Positions 48,873-60,869 of a DNA stretch of 64,000 nucleotides are shown here, piece by piece (position 1 is the stretch's first letter; each line of letters begins with the position of its first letter). A program made the position numbers and the translations under genes. The notes beneath the pieces are model-generated. The model saw only the letters and a program-made list of their open reading frames with translations. It was not told the DNA's origin and ran no database searches. Source of the DNA: Neurospora crassa OR74A (lineage: Eukaryota > Ascomycota > Sordariomycetes > Sordariales > Sordariaceae); assembly GCF_000182925.2 (NCBI RefSeq), contig NC_026504.1, positions 1,984,001 to 2,048,000 on the forward strand. The letters run 5' to 3'.

Positions 48873-51250
48873 ATTTTAATTAAAACGAAGGCATTTAAAT
48901 TTAATAATAAATTTACTATTATTAGAATAAAATTGGTTAATTAGTAATTCTTTATAAATAGAAGTATAAAAATCGCTAGTATTGTTAATATAGGGAAGGG
49001 ATAATCCTCGGGTAGAGCTAGGCCTAAAGCTACGTTTAAAATTAGTAGGGATAATTTTAATAATTTTACTATTGAGAATTAGAACCCGCTAATACTATAT
49101 ATAATTATCGAATCGATAGACTTTAGTTTTTTATAGGCTTTATTATACCTTAATTTGAGTTGGTATAAAAATAAGAAGAAATATAGTAGTAATTACCTTA
49201 AATATGGAGGTTCTATTCTAATCCGAAATTACTACCTACCTGCCGCTGGGTACTATAATTTGGATTGTATATACGCTATTTTGCTTAATATTTTAATCTA
49301 ATTATTGGATATTAAATTCGACGTTATTAATTGAGAACCTAGGCCTTTCTAAGGGTATATTAATTTGAATATTACGTAGGCTAGGAGTATGCGAATCCCC
49401 GGCTAGTAATTTATATATTAGTAGAATATCGATTCGAAATATAATAGGGCGGATACGGCTTCCCTCTTAGAGTATTCTAGCGTTATAATACTTAATTAAT
49501 ATTATAATTATAATTATAAGTTTTTCTAACGCTTCTTTTCGCTTTTATTAGAGTGGATAATTGTACTATTATTAGAGCGGAATTAATTATATAAATTAAG
49601 GCTCCCAATTCTAATTAGAGCGAAACCGACTTATAAAATTGCTACCTACTATATACGTCTATCCTTATACTTACTATATAGGCCCTTTAATATATTATTA
49701 TTAATTATTTTATAGTAGCCGATTAATTTAGGCTATTAACCTACTTTAAGAAGTTGTATAATATTTAGGATTAGGTAGGTATTAAATTTACTAATATATA
49801 CGTTATATAGAAGAAATATATTAAATTATTCTACAATTCCTCCTAATATATATATATAATATATACTATTAAGAGGGTTGAAATATCTTCCCTTTTACTC
49901 TACGTTGTAGCTGTCTAGTGCGGAGATTTGGTATTATTTAGTATAATAAATGAGATAAAACTAAATAAGGTTATAATTTTCGAATTAATTTGTACGATTC
50001 TCTTTATTACGTTCCGTTATTATTCGATATATCTGAAATACTAAGGCCCGCTACGCTTCCCGAAATATATTAAAAAGAACGGCGTCGTTTTATATAGCGG
50101 CTACTATACTAATAATTAAGTACGAATCTTCTAAATATTTATATATTTCAATATATATTAATATAACAATATTATATTAGGTTCGATATACGTTACTACT
50201 AAAGAGGAGGATATTCTTAGGCTATATATTTTCCCTATTAATAAGGAAACCTCTTTAGCGAAGTAGGACAGTAAATTCCTATATAATATTTAATTTTTAT
50301 AGGCCCTTCAATTTATTAATATTATTTATAAGGATTATTGTAGATTAATTGCGATAAATATTTATAAACTAATTAAAAAGGAGTTAAAGAGGTTCGGCTA
50401 TTTGGATCCGATGGTAGTAAAGATGTATATTTGTAATGTGTTCCTTATTATAAATAATATATATTCTAAGATTATATTTAGTATTAAGTTAGATTGTTGT
50501 AATACTAAAGACTTTACTGCAGTTAGTACCTATTTTAGTAAAAACCTAGCGCTACGTTTCGATATACGTACGTTATTTATTTATATTAAGGATTTTGAAA
50601 CCTAGTAGCAACTAGCCTGTATAACGCTTCTATTTCGGGATGTTGAGTGGTTTCTACTATTCTATTACAATAAAAATACCCTTACCTACATAAATTATCT
50701 AATAGCCGTAAATAATATAGTCGACCGACTTACTTAATATATTTAAATACCTAGTAATATTTAGAAGGTTACTTAGGAGAAGGTTAAGAGTGATATTGTA
50801 GTTGGAATAGTTATTAAGGGTTTAATATAGCGGAAGTACCTATTAGTGAAGAAATTTACTGATTCTAATTTTATTTTTAGAAGTACCTGTACTTTTAAAT
50901 ATAAAATTACTAAATTAGTATTAGAGGAGTTTTTTTAATTATTTAATTATAAAGTTTATACGGATTAATATAATTAGGTAGATTAGAAGATTAATAGGAT
51001 TAATTTACAATACCTATTCCTTTATTAAATTATAAATAAATTTAAATTAATATTATATCCTCCTTTTTTACTTTGGTTAGAGTTAATTCTATTTACTCTA
51101 ATTAAAGTAAAATTTGGCTTATATTTTTCGTATTTTAATTAGAGCGAGATTGAGGATTAGCTAATATACTATAGATATATATACTATTTATTATATATTC
51201 TACTCGCCCTTATAAGGAGTTATATTAGCGAGTGAGGTAGGTATTAGTAA
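48873..51250 (+). pseudogene. Coding-like RIP-mutated tract, unknown gene (5' part)
   Basis: Plus-strand coding-like segments separated by palindrome-bearing, intron-like stretches at about 49,540-49,630 and 51,060-51,175. The clearest frame runs to about 50,605: KKELKRFGYLDPMVVKMYIC, then STYFSKNLALRFDIRTLFIY. No family recognised. Probably the 5' part of the gene that continues at 51,252. Confidence 0.4.
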
Positions 51251-53039
51251 AATGTTTATTTATAATATAGTATTCCTTATAGAATACTATTATTTTAAAG
51301 AATTGGAATATAAATAGTAGCCCTTCGATACGTATCCGAACGTTATTATTATACCATTTGGGTTAATCCCTTAAATATTTACTAAATTTAATAATATTTT
51401 CAGTAACTTAATATTTTGGGTTTAGTTCGATACTATTAGTAGCGTACTTAAAGACAACTTATATAGAGTAAGGACGTTTACGTAGGACCGTTTTAATTAT
51501 TTAATAGAAGAGTAGGCCGAATAGAAGTATTCCGCTGATACTATTAGAAATGTTATTATATATTTGTATTTTACTATTATTGTATATTGGGGTAAGAATA
51601 AGCCTAAAATTAACGGGCCTTTGGAATTTAGTATATTTTTCTATTTATATAATAGGGTTATTAGGCGGAAATTTGGATAGTGTATTATAAATCCATTTAA
51701 GAGTAGTACGTAGGATATTATATATAAAGATGAGGATATAGCAAATATAGATACTATTATTGAGGATAAGGAGTTTAAGGAACTTAATTAGTAAATCTTC
51801 CGTTATAATTAAAATAAAAGGTACGGATATTAATATATTACTTTTAGGAAAGATAGAAGGTTATAGAGGTTGGAGTTTTAAATAATAATAATAAAGGACT
51901 TAATATTCTAGGCCTTTATTTTAAATAAAGTTTAATTCGTTTGAAACTGTAATTCGTTAGTATAGTAAGTAATATAAATTATCCTTACTATAAATAGGTT
52001 AATTTATTTTGTAATACTTATATTGAATTGTATTACTAATATTTAGGTATTTACTACTATACTTTAGGAAGGGGTAGGCTTATTTAAGGTCTTTACCCTA
52101 TTTAAGGGTTAATATAATATATTAGAGTTCTTCTATTTTAGAGATAAGGGTTCGTATAATTAGGGTAACCCCTTATATATTATTAATTTTATAATGCCCG
52201 ATACTACGTGTATTTAATTGTGTGAGATTAGCGAAGAGTAGAATTATTAATAGTAGGTTCTATACCTTAGTATTTAAAATATAATTACCGACAATAGTAA
52301 AACTATTTATTAGGTTATAATAGAAATCCTTTAGGAGAATTATATTGTTATTGTAAATAGGAGTATAATTACTTTACTACGCTTCCTTAATAGGGTAATA
52401 ATATACCCTTCTTTTAATATACTATTAATATTAATTTATTAAATCGAATTCGGGTACTATTATCGGCGGGAGGAGATTGTTTGAATTACGAATGATCTTT
52501 TAAAAAATATGTTTGTAGATTTATTAGAGTACGAAGTTAAGGATTTAGTAATGCTCTGCGCTACCGACGAGGAGCGTTAAATTTTTTTAAATTTTATTTT
52601 TATTTATTTATTACAATTTCTCTTATATAACGTCTATACGTAGGCGTTAATATTTAAGGATAATGCTATTAAGTAGTAAATAGCGATATAGGGGTTCCGC
52701 CTATTGGAGGGTATTTAGGTTATAGAATATTAGAAGAGTAATTGGGAAATACGTGCCTGGATTTTTAATAAGGTTTTATATAGTAAAGAAGAAGCGATAT
52801 TAGGGGTTGAAACTATTAATAAGTTGATTTAGTTGAATTTCGATGGTAGGTTGTTTTATATATTTATTTATTTTATTATTAATATATATTTTATACCGTT
52901 GAGTAATTGAGTGAATATAGTGTATTAGGTATTTGGAGAATTGCCTTTATTTGTATAGATTATTCGGAAATATATTGAATTATATAATAGCCAGAAAAGG
53001 GTATTAATAATTGCTAATTCACTTTGGATATAAATATAA

Positions 53040-53134
53040 GTACGGTTAATTTTTTACTTTCGCTTTAATTAGAAATTGGATTTATTGATTTTAATTAGAG
53101 CGAAACTTAGTAGGGTATTTACTAATTAGTATAG
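53040..53134 (+). repeat. Inferred intron carrying an inverted pair of the palindromic motif
   Basis: Donor gtacgg, a branch-like TTACTAAT and acceptor tatag. Inside are arms TTTCGCTTTAATTAGA (53058-53073) and TTTTAATTAGAGCGAAAC (53089-53106), able to pair as a hairpin. The neighbouring frames are open on both sides. Confidence 0.55.
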
Positions 53135-53466
53135 GACGCTTTATACTATTTTATATAAAGTTGGCTTATATATAGAGATGATTTACTTTAATTAAATATA
53201 AATTAAATGTGGCCGTATTGTTGCGGTTTGGAACTAATTGTATACGGACGTTAACGTTCTTATACTTAATTTTAGCGTATATACAACTGGATTAAACTTC
53301 TATGTAGTATGTTACGTGGGTATTAGGTTCGGCTACGTGTGGAATTAAAATATGATTCTATAGTATATAGGGCGTTTTTATAGGATTAGTTAGAAAGAAA
53401 GTATTTAATAGTATTTATTTACTATATACGGTATTATTTGTAATTGGATAGAAGAGTGTACTTTCT

Positions 53467-53549
53467 GTAAGGTATATTCTACTCTTATTAGAATAGCGTT
53501 TCTACTTATATATTAGCTTTAATTAGAATAAAAGTTAATATTTATATAG
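53467..53549 (+). repeat. Second inferred intron with palindromic motif pair
   Basis: Donor gtaagg, acceptor tatatag, with CTCTTATTAGAATAGCG and GCTTTAATTAGAATAAAA inside. Confidence 0.5.
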
Positions 53550-55364
53550 TAGATTTATAAGTTTATTATAAATTTAGGCTTAGAGATAATAGGTATTCCT
53601 TTTGAGGCGGGAGATGATTTTAGGACCCTATTTGGATATAAAACTATTAAATATATATTATTATATTAATTTAACTGGTATATATAGGTCGTAGAATTAT
53701 TTATTAGTATAGTTACCTTCGATTTTATTAAAGCCTTTTGTATTGGGGAGTATTATTTTCTTTTAGTCGAGGCGGTTATAGCTAATTTTGAAGCGAAGTG
53801 TAATATTAATTGGGCTATTTTAAATAAGAATTTTATATTAGTTAATCTTCTCTTTATTAATTAGTTCAGTCTATTACTTTTATTAAACTATATTTTTTAA
53901 ATTATATATAAGATCCTTAGTGGTCTGGATATAGACGGTTAGAAGGTTATAATTAATCGGTTTTTTAAATATTTTATTAGGGATTCGAAGGCCGAAGAGG
54001 CGTTGCGGATTAAGAAGGTATAGGAATTTATTAATATTTATAAATAGTGTATTTCTATTATAAAAGTAAGGGATAGCGTAATAATTAGCGAATTAGAGGA
54101 GTAATTTAATAATTTCCGGAAGAATTACTACTAAAGTAGTAACGTTAGAATATTATAGATATAGAAGGAGAAGCAAGCTATGTGGAGTAAGGTATTAGTA
54201 GATTTTAGGGACGATAAATCCGATTTAAATTACAACCTAATTAATACGCTATTATATAAATATAAATTGAAATAAAAGCGCACCGATATTAATAATAAGT
54301 AAATTTCAATTTTATAATATACCCTCTTCGCTTTAATTAGAATAACCCCTTTTATTCTAACTATAGCGAAACCTAGTAGGGTTAAATTTAATATTTACTA
54401 ATATTTTATAAATATAAAGTAAAATATTCCTATGCTAAAGTTTAATTTAAAAATAGCCCCCCTTCTACCCTATTAAAATAATTATATAAGTAACCTCCTT
54501 CTATAGCACTAGTAATTGGTACTTCGGATAGTACTATTAAAAATAATATTATTTCCTTTAGTAATAGTATAGCGTTTTAGTATATTAATTCTTATAATTT
54601 ATTCGCTAATTTTAATTATATTTAGATTGAGGATAATAATTTATCCGCCCTAATTAAATATATTCCGAATATGGCCTCTAAAGAGATATTTAAAGAAATT
54701 ACTTAGTAGGCGCTTTATTATTTTACAATTATTAAAGTAGTAACCGACTAATATAAGAATAATTCTGTTATATTATTTATAGTTGTAGTATAGAGGTTTT
54801 ATATTTTTATATTTATATTATATTAGCGGTATTTTAACGAGGCCGACGTTAACCCTATAGCCCTTTTGGGTTAGAAGCCTCCTTTTACGTCTTTAGAATA
54901 TATATAGAGCTTTTTAATTACGTAGGAGATTACTACTAAGGATGTTATTAGATTGTTTAGGGTTGCTATATATTAGGTATAGCTAAAGAAATTAAATTTG
55001 CAGCTAGAGCTCTATCTACTATAGGTCGGCCTAAAGCGAATTAATTGTATAATATTAGCGGGCTACCTTTATAATTTACCGGTTAGTAATTAAGCGATTT
55101 TTAATAATATAAATTTATAAAAATTAGTTTTAGTATAGAATAATATAATACCTAGTAATAATATTAATTTCGATAAATAAGTTTAATTCTAATAGTATAT
55201 CCCTTTTATTCTAATTATAGTAAAAAGTACTTTTTACTATAATTAGAGCGAAGAGTAGTTAGTTCTTATATACTTTAATTAAAGTAAAATTTAGTATAAG
55301 CTAATATATATTAGGTTTGTAATTAGCTATATAAATATAAGTAACCCTATTGTTTAATTTATTG

Positions 55365-55612
55365 TAATTTAACTTAACGTTAGCGACCCGCTTATTACCA
55401 ACGTTTATAATCTACTTACAATTTAACCCGACGCCGGCAATCCGCCTATTGCGGAAGAGAATTATTCCAATCCGCTTATAGTCTAATCTAATGCCGGCGA
55501 CTTATTTATTATTAAAGAGAATTATCCCGATACAATAATAATCTAATCCGACGTTAGTAATCCGTTTATTATTGAAGAGAATTATTTTAATATAGTAATA
55601 ACTAATATTAGT
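55365..55612 (+). repeat. In-frame 57-60 bp tandem repeat, four copies
   Basis: Copies start near 55379, 55436, 55493 and 55553 at the GCCGGC/GTTAG(C/T) word. The reading frame gives a 19-20 residue unit like DAGNPPIAEENYSNPLIV. Period is a multiple of three throughout, so the repeat grew while the gene was under coding constraint. Confidence 0.7.
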
Positions 55613-56300
55613 ATAATTAAGGTATAGATATTTCTCGAGAGGTTAATAGATATCGTCGAGGATTTCGATAATAATAATTCGTAAAAGGCGTTAGAGGGTA
55701 TATTATAGGCTATACCGACGGATAGGACCGGTAAAGTATTATCCTAATTTACTTAATAGGTAGTCTAATATACTACGAATTTTAATATAGCGATATTCGA
55801 ATTTAAAAATTTTAACGAGCGGTTACTATACGAATATACTTATATAGTATAGTAGTTTTATACTATATTATTTACTCTAATTAGTAATTTTTAATATAAT
55901 AAAATTAAAAATAGTATTATAGAAATTAATAAATAAGAGGATACTTACGGAGGTTACGGTAACTTGTAAGAGGATTTATACAACTAATAGGTGGCTATCG
56001 ACTAATAGTTATAATTAGGTAAGGGTTTTGGTAATGTACGTAGTAAGCTAGTACTCTAATTAAAGTATTATATTATTAATTTTAAATTGAGGCGGATTTA
56101 AATAATAGCTGATAAGGGATATTTAATTCCTACCTCTAGTATAGATATTAATATATCTCTATATAGAAATATTCTTAGTAGCTAGGTATAGGTTTTTAAT
56201 TTTATTAAATTACTAATAGAAATTCCTTATATAATATTCCCCCTTCTTATTAAGGGTCTTTATTAGTCGATATAGTTCTAGAAGAGGGTTAGATAGTAAA

Positions 56301-57678
56301 GTAATGGATTTTTTGGTTTTACTCTTATTAGAGTTATTTAAGTTACTATAATTAGAATGGAAGGTGGTATAGCGGGGAAGGAATGGTTAGGAGGTGTTTT
56401 GGGTTTACTTTTAATAGTGGAGGTTGGGAATATAAGGTTGTATTATTTAGAATTAATTAAATTATTCTAATTAAAGTAGAAGGTAGTATATAGTAACGAG
56501 ATTATTTATATTAGTGGGCTTGGAAGTATTAAAGTTTAATTGCGCTTATAGATAGTTTATTTACTTTTTATTAAGAATAATTAAAGTAGCCTCTATAGTT
56601 TGGATATAACGTTTTATTATTTGTTAGTTATATTAATATTACTATAAAGGTACGGTTTGGGGGATAAATTAATATTAGTAGCTATAAAGGGAGTTATTAT
56701 TTAATTAGTTCTATATAAGCTTATAGTATAAAAAAAGGACTAAATTCGTTTGTTCAATAGTATAGCCTGTAATTATATAATTAATAGTATAATAGTACTA
56801 CTAGTATTGATAATTCCCTAATATTAAAATTTAATTTACTTTTACTAGCCTTTATATTAGTGTTTTTTTATTTTTTGTATTCTATCTAATTAAGACGGAA
56901 TAGCTACTATTTACCCTTTAGTACGCTATTGGGCCTACAATGGTAATTATTCTATTTATTCGTATAATTATAAAATTCTATATTAATTATAATAGTAATT
57001 CGAAGTAGTATATAGTTACTCGGCGGCGCCGGACTAATAGATATAGAATTATAATATTAGAGGGGGGGGGAGCGATATTATAATTAGTAAGGATTTTTAA
57101 AAAGGGTTTATATAATAGTGCCCAAAATTTAATTAATTATCCTCCTTCCCTACTTAATAAATTAGTAGCGTACGAAGTTAATGGGTCTACTTTGTAATTT
57201 ATACTTATATATTAGCCTTTTAATAAATATGGAGCCTTCGAGCGTTGAAGTAATTAATGTATTGAGGTACCCTATATTAGTAAATTAAGAGGGCTTTGTA
57301 TATATATAATATTAAATTATAATATTGGTAGATAGAGGTAGTAGTTAGTATTATATATTAGAGTGTATAGCCCGATATCCGGGGTTATTTACTTATATAC
57401 TACCTACCTACGGCTGCTTTAGCGATTATCCTTAGTTATAAAATAGATTAAATCCCTTCTAATTTAAATTTATCGACTATTTTTAATTTCGACCGAATTT
57501 ACAAGGAGTTTCCGGAAATAAGGTTAGTCCTGCCTATCTATATTACGCCTAGTATTAATCTAATATTGCTTCTTCTATTTACAATCTATTTAATTTATAA
57601 TATTATATTACTAAAGAGTTATATACCCGATTAGAATTGTAGGAAAGTCTTTTATTATCCTATTCCCGATTTTTCTAG
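56301..57678. other. RIP-mutated tract without a clear frame
   Basis: Starts with an intron-like stretch holding palindromic motifs (about 56,310-56,350 and 56,455-56,475). The remaining kilobase is AT-rich. I could not settle on a coding frame. Confidence 0.35.
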
Positions 57679-58003
57679 GGATTATAAATAAATATATTAA
57701 GTATTAAATTTAATTCTCCCTATATATCCTTTCGGTTCGATCTTCCTTGCGATAGTAGTAGGTAGGTTCGTTATAAATAAATTAGGGCTCAACAAATACA
57801 AACTTAAATTAAAACTAGTAAGATTACTTTGTAGGCTCACTTTTAGTATTATTATTATAAGCTCCTATAAGTATTACAATTCTTTTAAGGATTATAAATA
57901 GGTATGTTAAGTATTAAGCCTAACTCTTCCTATACATCCTTTCGGTTCGGTCCTCTTTACAATAGTAGTAAGTAGGTTCGTTATAAATAAATTGGATTTA
58001 ATA
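57679..58003. repeat. Direct duplication of about 110 bp, spaced 210 bp
   Basis: The block GGATTATAAATA...CCTTTCGGTTCG...GTAGGTTCGTTATAAATAAA occurs at about 57,679 and again at 57,889, differing mostly by C/T and G/A transitions. It may be part of a longer 210-bp tandem unit. Confidence 0.7.
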
Positions 58004-58149
58004 GAGTAGCTATATATTAATTGAATATTACGAATAGACCGAGTTGTAAAAAAGGTTATTCCAAATATATTAATACGACTAATATTAATAAAAATACGGA
58101 TTATTATATAGTAAAATTAATCTAAGTTATTATATTTATACGGTTAAAT

Positions 58150-58492
58150 TTAATTAATTTCTATTTAGCCCCTAATTAATTCTTTTATATAATTGGTAAA
58201 TGCCCTAGCGATTTTAAACTAAACGCTACGGGCCCTATTTACTTAAGGCGAACAATTAATACTTATATATAATTCGTTTAATTATATTAGTGCCGATTGT
58301 AATATTAATTCTAATAATAATAACGGCGAGGGTAGTACTAATATATTAGGGCTAATACGGAAGAAGCCCCGTTTGGAGGAAGGGTATAATAGTATTTCGA
58401 AGAGGAGGAGGTTTAGGAAGAAGGCCTAAAAAGAACGGAAGAAGGCCGAAAAGGCTATATAAATAGAATTATAGTAAAGTGGAAACCGGTAA
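58150..58492 (+). pseudogene. 3' end of an unknown gene with Lys/Arg-rich C-terminus
   Basis: Plus-strand frame ending at a TAA at 58490-58492. The last 60 or so residues include EEGYNSISKRRRFRKKA and KERKKAEKA, a strongly basic stretch like a nuclear localisation signal. The 5' part changes frame near 58,300, so there is an intron or an indel there. Family unknown. Confidence 0.45.
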
Positions 58493-58504
58493 TTTAATTT
58501 AATA

Positions 58505-59919
58505 TATAATAGTTTACAGGGGGGGCCGGTAAGAAGATCTTTTTATTATATCCTTTTTAGACTATTATATATTAATATAGATACTTATAGGAAGTTTTAT
58601 ACATTCTAAACATTAATTCCGAAGACCTCTCCTTTATAATTATAAAAATTAATAATATTACCCCATCCTTCTATAGTATCTAATTCCACTTTAAATAAGT
58701 TTGGTTAATATACGAGGATTATATTTTTTAACCCTATTAATTAAACTATTAGAAATTTATTAATAGTCTATTTATATTTACTATTTTGGAATACTACAAA
58801 CCCTTAGTCTAAGTAACTATTCTTACTACTCCGCCAGAATACAATACTAAAGGTGCTAAGCCCGGTACACTATAATTATACTTCTAGTCGAAGATCTTTA
58901 ATCTACTTACAGCGAATTATTAATACTTTACTAAGTCGGCGTTGGTACTATACCTTTTAATAAAATTTCGGGAGTATTAGACTAATTATATTACTAAATA
59001 TATTCCCCAGTATTTTATTAATTAGGTAATAGCGTTTCGTACGTTATATTCGGATTTAAAGTAGCTTTATTATATTAGTATATTCGAGATTAATAATAGC
59101 AATCTCTCTTAGGACTATAAGCGGGCAATCTTCGACGATATACTAGGATAAAAAGGTTCGTATATTAAAAACCCGGCCTACCCTTTATATTGCCAAATAT
59201 ATAGGTTTTTCCTATTATACGAGAATTCGATTTATATAGAAGCTATACTTCGTATTAACCTCGTCGAAAGTTAATTATAATATTTAGAATTGCAATATAG
59301 AATAGATATAAAGATTAGTAATAAGTTAAATAGGCGCTACTTTATATTAATACCCCCCCTAACCCTACTTAAATTAGTATAAAAATAAGTAGTATAATTA
59401 CCCTCCAGTACATACTACCCTCTTCTAAACGCTTCTAAAAAATATTGCTAATTTAAAGAAACCCTAGCATAATAATTAAAGTATAGCAATATTATTAATT
59501 ACAATTTCTATAATATATACGTCCAGCTCTCGATATAAGCAACTACTAATTTTACCGATATATTAAATCGAATTAATTTATTCAAATAGAATTATAAAGA
59601 AATTATTTAAAGTATAGGGGCTATAGTAGAGAGGGTAATCTAGAATAGAATAATAAGTATAGAAGAATCAATAAGAGAGGTCTATATTTAAATTCGAGAT
59701 AGATATAACTAATTAGTAAACGTATTATAGTAGCTATAGACTAAAGTAAATAAAAATTAGGAAAATATTTAAGTAAATATTACTAAATTAGTATATACTT
59801 TATAAATTATATATATAGGGATAAGGGAGATATTAATAGATTTAAAGAAGATAGAGAGGTAATATAAAGAAATTAATAATAAAAGTAGCACTTCTAATAA
59901 AGAAAGGGATATTTCTTAA
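58505..59919 (+). pseudogene. RIP-killed gene with C-terminal coiled coil, unknown family
   Basis: One plus-strand frame of about 470 codons from about 58,505 to TAA at 59917-59919. It is interrupted only by TAA and TAG, with no TGA, which is typical of RIP on CAA, CAG and TGG codons. Readable pieces include LYLLIKFREY-TNYITKYIP, DYKRAIFDDILG-KGSYIK and LKKIER-YKEINN. The last 150 residues have the heptad character of a coiled coil. The ATG is not recognisable. I know no matching family. Confidence 0.55.
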
Positions 59920-60621
59920 TACTATAAATTAATAAATTAAATAAACTTTATAAATTCGTTATATTTTAAGGGTATATACAATTTAAGGGCGTAGAAGATA
60001 AGGTGAAGATAGATGGTTTTGAGGAGGAGTATAAGAATAATACTGAGGATAAATTTAGAAAAGGATTCGGAATAGATAAAATATAGAACGAATATTTAGC
60101 TTCGTTTTAATTAAAGTATATAAACCCCCCCCCCTTTGTACCTTACAACGACGGTAGAAATATATAGCCTCTCAACCTATTACTACTTCTTAGTAAAAAT
60201 ATTAGTTATATCTAGTTTAATATTCGAATATAATAATTGTATACACTTACGCCTTTAAGTAGAAATTATATTTTTAAAATTAGATTAGATCTTCCCTTAG
60301 GCTAACCGGGATAGTCTTAATCTATTATAGTAAAAGGTATTTAAATAGTTCTTCGACTAATAATATCTTATATAAATAGGTATTATAGTTAATATTAATT
60401 TACTATATTCTATTCGGATAAATCCAACCTTCTTAGTAAATATTTAATTACAATTTACTATGTTCGAAATACTACTAAGTAGTCCACTCTTTTCAATAGG
60501 TACTACGAGCTCCGGCTATAAATAAAGATATTATAACCGCTATATCAGTGCCGGACGGTAAAGGCATCTTCGAATACCCAACTTCGTTTTAATTAGAGTA
60601 CGAACCCCCTACCCCCCGTAT
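59920..60621. other. Tail of the RIP region before the third gap
   Basis: AT-rich with a palindromic motif plus a C-run at about 60,105-60,140 and another motif copy with CCCCCTACCCCCCG tail at about 60,585-60,620, right at the gap. The 60,140-60,540 stretch is coding-like in places but unresolved. Confidence 0.4.
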
Positions 60622-60721
60622 NNNNNNNNNNNNNNNNNNNNNNNNNNNNNNNNNNNNNNNNNNNNNNNNNNNNNNNNNNNNNNNNNNNNNNNNNNNNNNN
60701 NNNNNNNNNNNNNNNNNNNNN
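60622..60721. other. Assembly gap (100 N)
   Basis: Exactly 100 undetermined bases, located inside the first, divergent units of the tandem array that continues to 62.7 kb. Collapse of the array is the likely cause, so the true copy number is probably higher. Confidence 1.
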
Positions 60722-60869
60722 CATTATAAAATCTAAGAACCGGTAGGCTATTATTTAGATATATTAAATTTATATACCCAACTTCGCTTTTATTAAAGTA
60801 CAACCCCCCCCGCCCTTATAATAGAAAGGTATATTAAAGATATTAAATTAAAGTAATTTTATATATTTA

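Larger units (their letters stand above)
51252..56300 (+). pseudogene. Large multi-exon gene of unknown family, RIP-killed
   Basis: The best segment is 51,252-53,039: 596 codons in one frame broken mainly by TAA/TAG, with a few TGA. It contains FNNIFSNLIFWVQFDTIS, PDTTCI-LCEISEE and DLLEYEVKDLVMLCATDEER. Inferred introns are 53,040-53,134 (gtacgg...tatag), 53,467-53,549 (gtaagg...tatag), about 54,299-54,420 and about 55,190-55,330. Coding resumes after each, for example RDSKAEEALRIKKVQEF near 54,000, and 55,371-56,299 in a continuous frame that opens with a 19-20 residue tandem repeat. Each inferred intron carries copies of the CTCTAATTAGAG palindrome. I do not recognise the protein. Exon phases beyond the first two introns are not established, so more than one gene may be present. 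Confidence 0.5.
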
